Program-made: the position numbers and the translations under genes
In this document: in pieces, positions 13,506 to 21,251 of the stretch
How positions within the stretch are numbered: the stretch's first letter is position 1
Layout: each line of letters begins with the position of its first letter
Source: a virus
Strand: one strand, 5' to 3'
IMG/VR virus record: IMGVR_UViG_3300025009_002634
Span: 1 to 43,776 of that record
DNA length: 43,776 nt
The notes under the pieces: model-generated
What the model saw: only the letters and a program-made list of their open reading frames with translations
The model's database searches: none
Told to the model about the DNA's origin: nothing

Positions 13506-14992
13506 GCCATTCAGACCTCCAACTTTTTGACTACCAAGAAGCCATCCTTGGCAAGCTGCGCGAGGGCTTCATGGGTGGCCACCGATCGCAGATGCTTGTC
13601 GCGCCCACGGGCGCAGGCAAGACCGAGATGGCGATGGAGTTGCTGGAGGCCGCAGCCATCAAGGGCAACCGCGCCGCGATGGTGCTGGATCGGATCGTGC
13701 TGTGCAACCAGACCAGCGAGCGCCTGGACAAGTACGGCATTGGACACGGGGTGCTGCAGTCTGGGCACTGGAGGTTCCGCCCGCAAGAACTGATTCAGGT
13801 GTGCAGCGCGCAGACGCTGGAGAAGCGCGGAAGTTTCCCAAACCTGAAATTGCTGATCGTGGACGAGGCGCACAACACGCGCCGTCAGACGGTCGAGTTC
13901 ATCAACAACAACCCGCAAGTGAAGATCGTCGGCCTTTCGGCTACGCCATTCACCAAAGGCCTGGGCAGCATCTACAGCCATGTGGTTTCCGCGATCAGCA
14001 CGGGCGAGCTCGTGGAGCGCGGTCGGCTTGCACCGCTGCGCGTGTTCATCGCCAAGGAAATCGACATGACCGGCGCCAAGAAGGTGGCCGGGGAGTGGTC
14101 ATCAAAGGAAACCGAATCGCGCGGCATGCAGATCACTGGCGATGTCGTGTCGGAGTGGGTGAAGAAAACCCACGAAGTGTTCGGCGGTCCGCGCAAGACT
14201 GTTGTGTTCGCATCTGGCGTTGCTCATGCCGCTGACTTGGCGAAGCAGTTCGGCGAGGCAGGGTACAACTTCGTGAGTCTGTCCTACAAAGACGACGACG
14301 AGTTCAAGGCCGAGGCCATCCGGGACTTTTCCAAGCCCGACACGTCGATTCACGGGCTGATCGCCACGGACATTCTCACGAAGGGGTTCGACGTGCCCGA
14401 CGTGATGATCGGCGTGAGCGCGCGACCGTTCTCGAAGTCGTTTGCCTCGCATGTCCAACAGATGGGCCGCGTGATGCGATCCAACCCCGGCAAAGAGTTT
14501 GCACTGTGGCTGTGCCACTCCGGCAACTACCTGCGCTTTGCTGAGGAGTGGGAGGACGTTTACACCAACGGCGTGAATGCGATTGACGAAGGCAAGGACA
14601 AGCCGCGCCGCGAGCTCACCAAAAACGAGAAGGAAGCCGCCAAGTGTCCGCGCTGCAGCGCCTTCTGGCCTGGCCGTTCGGACGTGTGCGCGTGCTGCGG
14701 GTTCATGCGTGCCAAGCGCTCGGAAATCGTCGTTAACCCTGGCGAGCTCCAAGAGCTCACGCCGGGCGGCAACGTGAAAGACCAGGCGATCAAGCAGCAG
14801 TGGTACAGCCAGCTTCTGGGTATTGCAAAGGAGCGCGGCTATTCCGATGGCTGGGTGTCGCACAAGTACCGCGAAAAGTTCACCGTGTGGCCGCGAAATG
14901 TTGAGCCTGTGCCAATGCCTGCCTCGCTTGAGGTGGCGCGCTGGGTCAAGAGCAGACAGATCGCCTGGGCGAAGTCTAGGAAGGCAGCATGA
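13502..14992 (+). CDS. SF2 DNA helicase with zinc ribbon
   Basis: 496 residues from the ATG at 13502, overlapping the ParB-gene stop; an open frame from 13385 lies inside that gene. Walker A is APTGAGKTE (K40), motif II VDEAH, motif III LSATPF, and motif VI QQMGRVMRS. A four-cysteine ribbon (CPRCSAFW, then CACCG) follows the RecA-like domains at ~residues 385-405. The architecture matches phage DEAD/DEAH replication helicases, and the neighbouring Toprim primase supports a replication role in unwinding the phage origin. Confidence 0.92.
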   Translation: MSHSDLQLFDYQEAILGKLREGFMGGHRSQMLVAPTGAGKTEMAMELLEAAAIKGNRAAMVLDRIVLCNQTSERLDKYGIGHGVLQSGHWRFRPQELIQVCSAQTLEKRGSFPNLKLLIVDEAHNTRRQTVEFINNNPQVKIVGLSATPFTKGLGSIYSHVVSAISTGELVERGRLAPLRVFIAKEIDMTGAKKVAGEWSSKETESRGMQITGDVVSEWVKKTHEVFGGPRKTVVFASGVAHAADLAKQFGEAGYNFVSLSYKDDDEFKAEAIRDFSKPDTSIHGLIATDILTKGFDVPDVMIGVSARPFSKSFASHVQQMGRVMRSNPGKEFALWLCHSGNYLRFAEEWEDVYTNGVNAIDEGKDKPRRELTKNEKEAAKCPRCSAFWPGRSDVCACCGFMRAKRSEIVVNPGELQELTPGGNVKDQAIKQQWYSQLLGIAKERGYSDGWVSHKYREKFTVWPRNVEPVPMPASLEVARWVKSRQIAWAKSRKAA

Positions 14993-15813
14993 ACTTTGTG
15001 CAGTTCTGCGGCGTGCATGGCGTCACATTGCGCCAACTTCCACCGGTTGGCCGCTGGGTTCGCGTGCCCACCGACGACAAGCCGCACAGCAAGAACGGCG
15101 CCGTGAAGTTCATGGGCGATGTGGGCTTTGTGCAGAACTGGGCGACTCAGACAGAGCCCGCCGTCTGGCGCGAGCAAGGTCAATCAACAGAGGCTGTGGC
15201 CCGCGTTCGGCAAATCGCCGACCAGGGCGCGCGGGAAGCCCGAGAGGCTGCACAGAAGGCCGCCAGCAGGGCGCAATACATCCTGTCCGAGTGTGAGCTC
15301 GCGCCGCATCCATATCTCGCGTCCAAGGGCTTCCCTGAAGACCTGGCGAACGTGTGGAACCGGGAGGCCGACAACGTGATGGTTATCCCCATGCGCTGCG
15401 GTGGGCAGATCGTCGGATGCCAGCTGATCAAGCCAGAGGGCGACAAGAAATTCTTGTACGGCCAGCGCTCAGGCGGCGCCGAGTTCGTCATGGGGCAGCG
15501 GGGCATTCATGTGCTTTGCGAGGGCTACGCGACCGCACTGTCGGCCCGTGCAGCCCTGAATAACCTGAAGACACCCTATGTGCTGCACACCACGTTCAGC
15601 GCCGGGAACATGAAAAAGATTGCTCAAGCCCTGCCAAGTGGCGTGGTGCTGGCGGACAACGACGCCAGCCGCACGGGTGAGCGCGTAGCGAAGGAGATCG
15701 GATGGCCGTACTGGATGAGCGATGTAGTGGGCGAGGACTTCAACGACGCGCACCAGCGCATGGGCGTGTTCAGCGTTGCGATGCAACTGAAAAAGGTGCT
15801 GCAGATGCGGTGA
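14989..15813 (+). CDS. Toprim-domain DNA primase-like protein
   Basis: 274 residues. The C-terminal half has a Toprim fold: VLCEGYATALSARA (catalytic Glu), VVLADNDASRTGE (DxD-like metal site) and GEDFNDAH. Upstream, LAPHPYLASKGFPEDL and VIPMRCGGQIVGCQLIKPEG are found in primase/helicase-type phage proteins of the P4-alpha group. There is no helicase domain of its own; that function is probably supplied by the preceding gene, with which it overlaps by ATGA. The N-terminal ~90 residues are not a classic zinc-binding domain. Confidence 0.88.
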   Translation: MNFVQFCGVHGVTLRQLPPVGRWVRVPTDDKPHSKNGAVKFMGDVGFVQNWATQTEPAVWREQGQSTEAVARVRQIADQGAREAREAAQKAASRAQYILSECELAPHPYLASKGFPEDLANVWNREADNVMVIPMRCGGQIVGCQLIKPEGDKKFLYGQRSGGAEFVMGQRGIHVLCEGYATALSARAALNNLKTPYVLHTTFSAGNMKKIAQALPSGVVLADNDASRTGERVAKEIGWPYWMSDVVGEDFNDAHQRMGVFSVAMQLKKVLQMR

Positions 15814-15971
15814 GCAGATCGCACACAGCACCGCGCCGGTTGGTCATCCCTTTGGCGGCGCGGGAAGAACCCCCTACCAAAGGAAAGACGCAGAAACAGG
15901 GGGAACGGTGGCGAAGCCAGAGCCGTTGCGTTGAACGTCTGGCGGGTCTACGTGGCTCCAGAGGGCAGTAG
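15810..15971 (+). CDS. Possible small basic ORF (GTG start)
   Basis: 53 codons from a GTG overlapping the primase stop (GTGA). The product is Arg/Lys-rich (TKGKTQKQGERWRSQSR) and low in hydrophobics. The ribosome site is poor and distant. The same bases form inverted repeats, so the DNA may instead serve as RNA structure or an origin. Coding status is uncertain. Confidence 0.3.
   Translation: MSRSHTAPRRLVIPLAAREEPPTKGKTQKQGERWRSQSRCVERLAGLRGSRGQ
15849..15883 (+). other. Nested inverted repeat in the largest gap of the PR operon
   Basis: CCTTTGG at 15849-15855 pairs with CCAAAGG at 15877-15883, enclosing GGG-AAGAA-CCC at 15862-15872. It lies just after the replication genes, where genes are otherwise packed end to end; the stretch 15814-16028 holds only this structure and the weak GTG ORF. 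It could be an RNA element or part of a replication origin. There is no U-tract, so it is not a typical terminator. Confidence 0.45.
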
Positions 15972-16028
15972 TGAAGGACTCAGCAGGATGGCTGGGTCCG
16001 TCCACCAAAGGGCAGATAGAGGAAAGAG

Positions 16029-16196
16029 ATGAATTCTGTAGGTCTTCAAAAGAGTCAACCGGTGATCAAGCAATGCAAGAACTGCCAGCACATCAACCCG
16101 AAAGCGAACACCGCAATGGCGGCGCAGGGTTTTGCGCTGTGCAACCTTGGGCCGAAGTGGGAGTTTCACCCGCCGACCGGCTTGTGCAATCAATGA
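16029..16196 (+). CDS. Small zinc-ribbon-like protein
   Basis: 55 residues starting MNSVGLQKSQPVIKQCKNC. Potential metal ligands are C16, C19, C38 and C53 (KQCKNC, ALCNLG, GLCNQ). GAGGA sits 5-6 bases before the ATG, and the stop overlaps the next start (ATGA). Small proteins of this form occur in Nin-region-like clusters. Function unknown. Confidence 0.65.
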   Translation: MNSVGLQKSQPVIKQCKNCQHINPKANTAMAAQGFALCNLGPKWEFHPPTGLCNQ

Positions 16197-16504
16197 AAAG
16201 GGAAGTCGTGAGAAAGCGCGGAAAGATCGATGCCAACCAGACGGAAATCGTCAAGGCGCTGCGCCAGGCGGGCGCTACTGTGCAGAGCCTTGCGGCTGCT
16301 GGCGGTGGTGTTCCTGACTTGCTGGTGGGATTCCAGCGCAAGACGGTGCTGATCGAGATCAAGGATGGCAGCAAGAAGCCAAGCGCCCGCGAACTGACCA
16401 CGGATCAGGTCGAGTGGCACCTGAACTGGCGCGGTGGCCCTTGCATGGTGGTCAACAGCGTTGGCGAGGCGCTGGCCGCAATCGGGATTGAGGTGCAGCC
16501 GTGA
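16193..16504 (+). CDS. VRR-NUC/PD-(D/E)XK-like nuclease
   Basis: 103 residues. QAGATVQSLAAAGGGVPDLLVG followed by KTVLIEIKDGSKKPSARELT gives the D...ExK metal-binding core of the VRR-NUC/Holliday-resolvase-like superfamily, and the length suits a minimal nuclease domain. Position among NinB and a Ref-like protein suggests processing of recombination or replication intermediates, perhaps junction cleavage. The start overlaps the zinc-ribbon gene; the stop overlaps the next GTG. Confidence 0.8.
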   Translation: MKREVVRKRGKIDANQTEIVKALRQAGATVQSLAAAGGGVPDLLVGFQRKTVLIEIKDGSKKPSARELTTDQVEWHLNWRGGPCMVVNSVGEALAAIGIEVQP

Positions 16505-16707
16505 ACTGCGTCCTCTGCAATCGCCGAATGCTGACAGCCGCCGTGCTGATTGGAGCCTATCCCGTAGGTCCGAAGTGCGCCCGCCGCGCTGGCCTCATGC
16601 CGCTGGCCGCAAGGCGCACGGGGTTGGTCAAGCCTGGGCCGATGTACCGCAATCACGCGACCCGGCAGGAAATCGCGCAGCTTGAGCTTTTCGAGGTGGC
16701 GGCATGA
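16501..16707 (+). CDS. Small cysteine-pair protein (GTG start)
   Basis: 68 residues beginning NCVLCNRRMLTAAVLIG and continuing PVGPKCARRAGL: a CxxC pair plus a single cysteine, likely a partial zinc-binding motif. It starts with GTG overlapping the nuclease stop (GTGA) and ends overlapping ninB (ATGA). The C-terminus is basic, then ends QLELFEVAA. This is a typical Nin-region-type small protein with no assigned role. Confidence 0.65.
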   Translation: MNCVLCNRRMLTAAVLIGAYPVGPKCARRAGLMPLAARRTGLVKPGPMYRNHATRQEIAQLELFEVAA

Positions 16708-17108
16708 AAAAGACATTTGTACTCGCACACCAAACAGCACGATACAGCGCCGTGAAGGCCGTTCAAAGCGCGCCAGACGGTTACATGGTGCAAGTGTCGG
16801 AGCCAACCCGAACGCTTGAGCAGAACGCCGCGCAATGGCCGTACCTGCAAGGCTTCGCAGATCAGAAGCAGCTTTGCATCAACGGCTCAATGCAGCATGT
16901 GACGCCAGACGATTGGAAGGACGTTCTGACCGCCTGCTGGAACGGCGAAACGCGGATGGCTGCATTTGATGGGAAGGTCATCATGTTGCCGCAGTGCACC
17001 AGATCAATGCTGAAGTCGGTTTTCAGCGACTGGATGGAATATCTGGTTGCGATGGCTGCACAGAGTGGCGTTGAACCGGTCTACAAGTCCGAACGGATGG
17101 CCGCATGA
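16704..17108 (+). CDS. ninB: NinB-like recombination mediator
   Basis: 134 residues. EPTRTLEQNAAQWPYLQGFA, then VTPDDWKDVLTACW and later MLPQCTRSMLKSVFSDWMEYL, match the NinB (lambda Orf) family, a single-strand-DNA-binding mediator that helps load recombinases in place of RecFOR. Length is close to lambda NinB (~146). Neighbouring nuclease and Ref-like genes complete a recombination cluster. Starts and stops overlap neighbours by 4 bases. Confidence 0.9.
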   Translation: MKKTFVLAHQTARYSAVKAVQSAPDGYMVQVSEPTRTLEQNAAQWPYLQGFADQKQLCINGSMQHVTPDDWKDVLTACWNGETRMAAFDGKVIMLPQCTRSMLKSVFSDWMEYLVAMAAQSGVEPVYKSERMAA

Positions 17109-17383
17109 CCCGCGCCGAAATGATCCATAAGGGCAAGCTGGCCGAACTCGGTTGCCTGGCCTGCCTGCGCATCCACGGACCGCACGCACCCGGACCCGTT
17201 GAGTTGCACCACTACCGCGGCGGCGGCTGGGGCCGGGGCGATTTCAGGACGCTGGTGCCTTTGTGCCCAGACCACCATCGCGGCCCGCTCGGAATCCACG
17301 GCCTCGGAACCAAGGGATTCGACAAGCACTACCCATTCACCCAGCGCGACCTGCTGGACGACGCACTGAGATTGACAGCATGA
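17105..17383 (+). CDS. Ref-like RecA-dependent HNH nuclease
   Basis: 92 residues. GCLACLRIHGP, VELHHYRGGGWGRGD, LVPLCPDHHRG and IHGLGTKGFDKHY follow the Ref/HNH pattern (recombination enhancement function of phage P1 and relatives). Ref cuts DNA within RecA filaments; this shorter form keeps the ELHH and CPDHH metal/catalytic residues. It directly follows ninB, consistent with a recombination role. The similarity call is from memory of the family and is not tested. Confidence 0.78.
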   Translation: MTRAEMIHKGKLAELGCLACLRIHGPHAPGPVELHHYRGGGWGRGDFRTLVPLCPDHHRGPLGIHGLGTKGFDKHYPFTQRDLLDDALRLTA

Positions 17384-17910
17384 GGATCGACCAACTCAAC
17401 GACGAGCAGCGCGCTTTCGTGGAATCCATCTACGCACAGTGCACCGAAGAGGGCGACTGCATGATCTGGGAAGGCCGGGTCACGTCATCCGGCTACCCGC
17501 GAATCTGGGTCGACGGGAAGAACATGATGGTTCGCCGGTTGCTGGTGGAGCTCAAGATCGGCCGCCCGCTGGCCCGCGGGGAAATCGCCGCCAGCAAGTG
17601 CAAGGACCAGATGTGCCTCTGCTGGTCCCACGCCAAGGCCATGACGACGGCCGAGCGCCGCGCAGAAACCGGTGCAGATGGGGGGTACAGCTCGCACACC
17701 AAGGGCCTGCGGATTTCTATCAGTCACAGGAAAACCGCGAAGCTGGAAGGCGGGGAGGCATCGGCTGCTGCCATCCGCATGGACTCCAGGGCCAGCCATG
17801 TCGTCGGGCCGGACTACGGGATCAGCGCCAGCATGGTGCGCAAGATTCGCCGCGGTGAGGCATGGAAAGCTATTCAAAGCCCGTTCGCTGGCCTGGGAGC
17901 TCGCGCATGA
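17380..17910 (+). CDS. HNH-endonuclease-like protein, apparently degenerate
   Basis: 176 residues from the ATG at 17380. The N-terminal half resembles phage HNH endonucleases (DCMIWEGRVTSSGYPRIWV, then VRRLLVELKIGRPLARGEIA). Where the family normally has H-x-C...C-x-x-x-H, this protein reads ASKCKDQMCLCWSHAKAM, so the first metal/catalytic histidine appears to be serine. A C-terminal helix-turn-helix-like part (GPDYGISASMVRKIRRGEAW) suggests DNA binding. It may be an inactivated homing-type nuclease kept as a DNA-binding protein, or a divergent active form. Confidence 0.7.
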   Translation: MRIDQLNDEQRAFVESIYAQCTEEGDCMIWEGRVTSSGYPRIWVDGKNMMVRRLLVELKIGRPLARGEIAASKCKDQMCLCWSHAKAMTTAERRAETGADGGYSSHTKGLRISISHRKTAKLEGGEASAAAIRMDSRASHVVGPDYGISASMVRKIRRGEAWKAIQSPFAGLGARA

Positions 17911-18161
17911 GCTGCGAAGCCTGCACAACCGCCAGCCACAACCCGATCACCGGGCGCTTTCACGCTGGTTGCGATGACTGCGCTGCCAGGGCACTGGCCG
18001 GCGGGCGTGAGCTGTTCGATTGCCTGAAAAATAAGCAACGCACCCCCGAATACGACGCCGCGCTGACCAAGATGTTCGGCGAAGGCAACGAGGAAGCCGG
18101 CCATGCGCGTGTGCGCGAGTGGTCGAAGAAGATCAACCAGCACAAGAAAGGCAACTCATGA
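17907..18161 (+). CDS. Small zinc-ribbon-like hypothetical protein
   Basis: 84 residues: MSCEACTTASHNPITGRFHAG followed by CDDCAARAL gives paired CxxC knuckles ~20 residues apart. The C-terminal half is charged (YDAALTKMFGEGNEEAGHARV). The ATG at 17907 overlaps the HNH-like stop, and the stop overlaps the next microprotein. Function unknown. Confidence 0.65.
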   Translation: MSCEACTTASHNPITGRFHAGCDDCAARALAGGRELFDCLKNKQRTPEYDAALTKMFGEGNEEAGHARVREWSKKINQHKKGNS

Positions 18162-18259
18162 CCTACCTCGCATTCACAGTCGGCCTGTTCGCGGGAGCCT
18201 GCCTCGGGGTGGCCGCCATGGCGCTGGCGCAGATCAACAGAACGAAGGACCGCTCATGA
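18158..18259 (+). CDS. 33-residue single-span membrane protein (DUF3789-like)
   Basis: Tiny ORF: MTYLAFTVGLFAGACLGVAA starts a hydrophobic segment and a short basic tail (INRTKDRS) ends it. This form, with a GLFxGAxxGV core, recalls DUF3789 microproteins in phages. It overlaps both neighbours by ATGA. A membrane role is likely but unspecified. Confidence 0.6.
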   Translation: MTYLAFTVGLFAGACLGVAAMALAQINRTKDRS

Positions 18260-18450
18260 AGCAGGTATGGCCACTCCCCCCCAAAGCCCAGGAAGAGCTG
18301 CGCCAAGCCGCCGCCGTCCCCATCGACAAAGACCCAGACGCCCGGGTCAAGGCCATCGACCGCACCACAGACAAGCTCCGGGTGCTGTTCCCCGAGCATT
18401 TCCGCGACGAGGAGGACACCAATGGCAACCCCCCTGGTAGCAGTGAATGA
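18256..18450 (+). CDS. Small hypothetical protein
   Basis: 64 residues starting MKQVWPLPPKAQEELRQAA; charged, no cysteines and no membrane segment, with a C-terminal stretch ending NGNPPGSSE. It is placed between the microprotein and an HTH gene with which it shares 29 bases in another frame. No family recognised. Confidence 0.55.
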   Translation: MKQVWPLPPKAQEELRQAAAVPIDKDPDARVKAIDRTTDKLRVLFPEHFRDEEDTNGNPPGSSE

Positions 18451-18655
18451 GAGGGGCCGGCTTATCGGCCAGGACCACCCCAACACCCGGCACACCGACC
18501 GGGAGATCGGAATGGCCCGGCGCCTGAAGGCAGAAGGCTGGTCTCTCAAGCGGATCGCCGACGCCATGGACACCAAGAAGAGCACCGTAGCATCATGGCT
18601 TAGCGGCCGTCGTCGCAACCAAACCCCTAGTGAGTGGAAATATGGCCGAAAGTAA
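18422..18655 (+). CDS. Small helix-turn-helix protein upstream of terminase
   Basis: 77 residues. ARRLKAEGWSLKRIADAMD followed by TKKSTVASWLSGRRRNQTP is a clear resolvase/homeodomain-like HTH with a basic tail. It sits just before the terminase small-subunit gene, overlapping it by 14 bases. It could regulate late genes or help terminase recognise DNA; neither is shown. Confidence 0.68.
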   Translation: MATPLVAVNERGRLIGQDHPNTRHTDREIGMARRLKAEGWSLKRIADAMDTKKSTVASWLSGRRRNQTPSEWKYGRK

Positions 18656-19223
18656 GAAGACCAGGCCGAAAGGCGTTCTCCACCCTGAAACGCCACTGAC
18701 CAAGAGGCAGGAAGAGTTCTGCCGTCAGTACATGATCGACCTGAACGGAACCCAGGCGGCCATCCGTGCCGGCTACAGCAAGAAAGGTGCCCATGTCCAG
18801 GCTGCTCAATTATTGAGCAATCCTAAAGTGAGGTCATTCGCCAACACCCTGAAGACCGAGAGGGCTGAGCGCACCGAGATCACATCCGACCGGGTGCTGA
18901 TGGAGATCGGCCGGCTGGCGTTCGCTGACATCCGCCGGGTGTTCACAGAGGATGGGAAGCTGCTGCCGGTGCACCTGCTGCCGTCTGAGGTTGCCGCATC
19001 GATCTCGGCCATCGAGGTGGTGACCAGCAAGGCGCCAGGTGGTGAGCCCGGGGACGTTGAGCACACAGCCAAGATCAAGTTCTGGGACAAGCGCGGGAGC
19101 CTGGAGCTTCTGGGCCGCCACCTGAAACTCTTCACCGACAAGATCGAGCTTGAAGTGGGCGACGAGCTGGCCACGCGCCTCAAGGAAGCGAGGGAGCGTG
19201 TCGCTAAGCAAGTACGAGGCTGA
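18642..19223 (+). CDS. Terminase small subunit
   Basis: 193 residues from the ATG at 18642; a GTG four codons upstream is possible. LTKRQEEFCRQYMIDLNGTQAAIRAGYSKK is split here as 'LTKRQEEFCRQYMIDLNG' and 'TQAAIRAGYSKKGAHVQAA', the Terminase_2 N-terminal signature with its HTH. LLSNPKVRSF and the later EVVTSKAPGGEPG and KIKFWDKRGSLELLGRHL are also family-typical. It recognises the packaging site and stimulates the large subunit. It overlaps the large-subunit gene by 26 bases. Confidence 0.9.
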   Translation: MAESKKTRPKGVLHPETPLTKRQEEFCRQYMIDLNGTQAAIRAGYSKKGAHVQAAQLLSNPKVRSFANTLKTERAERTEITSDRVLMEIGRLAFADIRRVFTEDGKLLPVHLLPSEVAASISAIEVVTSKAPGGEPGDVEHTAKIKFWDKRGSLELLGRHLKLFTDKIELEVGDELATRLKEARERVAKQVRG

Positions 19224-20667
19224 ACTGATCGAGGAGGCCGCGCGGTACAGCCTGGACCCGCTGGGCTTCGTGCTCTTTGCCTTCCCGTGGGGATCTGGGG
19301 AGCTGACGAACTACGGAGAAGGCCCTGACGACTGGCAGCGCGGCGTGCTGGAGGACATCGGCAAAGCCCTGCGTGCTGGTGCATCGGTGCAGGATGCTGT
19401 GCAAATCGCTGTGGCATCCGGCCACGGCATCGGCAAGTCCGCCCTGGTGGCCTGGATCATCCTGTGGGCGATCACGACCTACGAGGGCACCAAGGGCGTG
19501 GTGACGGCCAACACCGAGAACCAGCTCAAGACCAAGACCTGGGCCGAGGTGGCAAAGTGGTATCGCCTGATGCTGTTCAGGCACTGGTTCACCCTGACTG
19601 CCACCGCGCTGTTCAGCGTCGACCCTGACCACGAAAAGACCTGGCGCATCGACATGGTGGCCTGGTCCGAGCGCAACACCGAGGCGTTCGCCGGCCTGCA
19701 CAACCAGGGGTCACGCATTCTGCTGGTGTTCGATGAGGGCTCAGCCATCCCTGATCTGATCTGGGAAGTGTCCGAGGGCGCGCTGACCGACGAGAACACC
19801 CAGATCATCTGGGCCGTGTTCGGCAACCCGACGCGGAACATCGGGCGATTCAGGGAGTGCTTCGGCAAGTTCAAGCACCGTTGGATCGTCAGGCAGATCG
19901 ACAGCCGCACGGCCAGAATGACCAACAAGCGCCAGTTGGCCAAGTGGGTCGAGGACTACGGCGAGGACAGCGACTTCGTGCGCGTGCGCGTTCGCGGCGT
20001 GTTCCCGGCCGCCGGCAGCAACGCCCTGTTCGGACCGGACGAGATCGAAGCGGCAATGGCCAGGGCGCCCTACAAGCAGGACATGCTGGAGCAGCATGCC
20101 GAGGTGCTGGGCGTGGACGTGGCTCGCCAGGGCGACGACGCCAGCGCTGTTGCCCGCCGCCGTGGCCCGCAGGCTTGGCCCATCAAGGAACTGCGCATTC
20201 CAGACACCACGCTGGTGGCCGCTCAGGTGGGCATCGTCATGGACGAGGTGGACCCGGATGCTGTGTTTGTGGACGCGACCGGCGGCTACGGCGTGGGCGT
20301 GGTGGATGCCATGCGCCAGGCCAACCGCAGCCCGGTGGAGGTCTACTTCAACGGCACGGCGCTGGACCGGCGCTACTTCAACAAGCGCAGCGAGATGTAC
20401 TTCCTGCTGGCCAAGTGGGTGCGTGCTGGCGGTGCGCTGCCATACGACGAGGGCCTCAAGGAGGAACTGCTGGCCATGACCTACACGTTCCAGGGCGACA
20501 AGTTCCGGCTGGACAGCAAGGACGACATCAAGCTGATCCTCGGCCGCTCCCCAGACAAAGCCGACTCCCTGGCCCTGACCTTCGCCATGCCGGTAGCCCG
20601 CCGGCCACGGCTTCCCGGCGTGCTGCAGGGCGTCACGCAGCGCATCGACCATGACCCCTACGCCTGA
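19198..20667 (+). CDS. terL: Terminase large subunit
   Basis: 489 residues, starting at a GTG (19198) inside the small-subunit gene with GGAAGCGAGGGAGC upstream. The ATPase motor has Walker A SGHGIGKSAL (K80) and Walker B ILLVFDEGS (D179-E180). The RNase H-like nuclease acidic residues appear in GVDVARQGDD, VFVDATGGYG and ADSLALTF. It packages DNA into proheads and cuts concatemers. Full length, no disruption. Confidence 0.95.
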   Translation: MSLSKYEAELIEEAARYSLDPLGFVLFAFPWGSGELTNYGEGPDDWQRGVLEDIGKALRAGASVQDAVQIAVASGHGIGKSALVAWIILWAITTYEGTKGVVTANTENQLKTKTWAEVAKWYRLMLFRHWFTLTATALFSVDPDHEKTWRIDMVAWSERNTEAFAGLHNQGSRILLVFDEGSAIPDLIWEVSEGALTDENTQIIWAVFGNPTRNIGRFRECFGKFKHRWIVRQIDSRTARMTNKRQLAKWVEDYGEDSDFVRVRVRGVFPAAGSNALFGPDEIEAAMARAPYKQDMLEQHAEVLGVDVARQGDDASAVARRRGPQAWPIKELRIPDTTLVAAQVGIVMDEVDPDAVFVDATGGYGVGVVDAMRQANRSPVEVYFNGTALDRRYFNKRSEMYFLLAKWVRAGGALPYDEGLKEELLAMTYTFQGDKFRLDSKDDIKLILGRSPDKADSLALTFAMPVARRPRLPGVLQGVTQRIDHDPYA

Positions 20668-20669
20668 CC

Positions 20670-21227
20670 ATGAACAACTTCACACAGATCAAGATGCCCA
20701 AGCTCGACACCGCGCTGGCATTGAACGACCTGGCCGCCAACAGCGACCTGTTCCAGCAGATCACCATCCGGCAGCTGTTCATCGGGTCCGACCACAAGGA
20801 CACGGAAACCATCTACCTGCGTGGCCCGCGCGGGTTCACGCCTGAGCAGTACATGACGCCCGGAGAGTCGGTCAACTACAGCCAGAACATCAGCGCCCTC
20901 AACAGCGTGGCCGAGCTGATCGACGCATGCACCGACGCGCTGTCCGCTCAGGACCTCGGCCACGTCCTGGTGGTCAAGCTCAAAGCCGGCGGCGTGGTGA
21001 CAGAGCACATCGACGAGGGCGCGTATGCCGACCACTACAAGCGCTTCCACCTGGTGTTGAGCACGAACGACGGCTGCACCATGAAATCAGGCGACGAGAC
21101 CATGCACATGGCCGCCGGAAACCTGTACCTGTTCAACCACAAGCTGCCCCACAGCTTCACCAACGCTGGCGACACCGACCGCATCCACGTCATCTTCGAC
21201 TGCATACCTGGGGTGCGCGTGAAGTAA
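20670..21227 (+). CDS. Aspartyl/asparaginyl beta-hydroxylase-like 2OG-Fe(II) oxygenase
   Basis: 185 residues with a double-stranded beta-helix C-terminal half. Predicted iron ligands are H113-x-D115 (TEHIDEGAY) and H161 (HKLPHSF), with R171 (TDRIHVIFD) placed to bind 2-oxoglutarate; R125 (YKRFHLVL) is also family-conserved. The spacing matches the Asp/Arg hydroxylase domain. A hydroxylated target (capsid, portal or host protein) is unknown. It starts 2 bases after terL and is followed by an acetyltransferase, before the portal gene. Confidence 0.8.
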   Translation: MNNFTQIKMPKLDTALALNDLAANSDLFQQITIRQLFIGSDHKDTETIYLRGPRGFTPEQYMTPGESVNYSQNISALNSVAELIDACTDALSAQDLGHVLVVKLKAGGVVTEHIDEGAYADHYKRFHLVLSTNDGCTMKSGDETMHMAAGNLYLFNHKLPHSFTNAGDTDRIHVIFDCIPGVRVK

Positions 21228-21232
21228 CAGCC

Positions 21233-21250
21233 GCCGGGGACACTCCCGGC
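21233..21250 (+). other. GC hairpin immediately before the acetyltransferase start
   Basis: GCCGGG (21233-21238) and CCCGGC (21245-21250) pair around a 6-base loop, ending one base before the ATG at 21252. No U-tract and no separate Shine-Dalgarno, so the structure may limit initiation or depend on coupled reading from upstream. Confidence 0.5.
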
Positions 21251-21251
21251 C

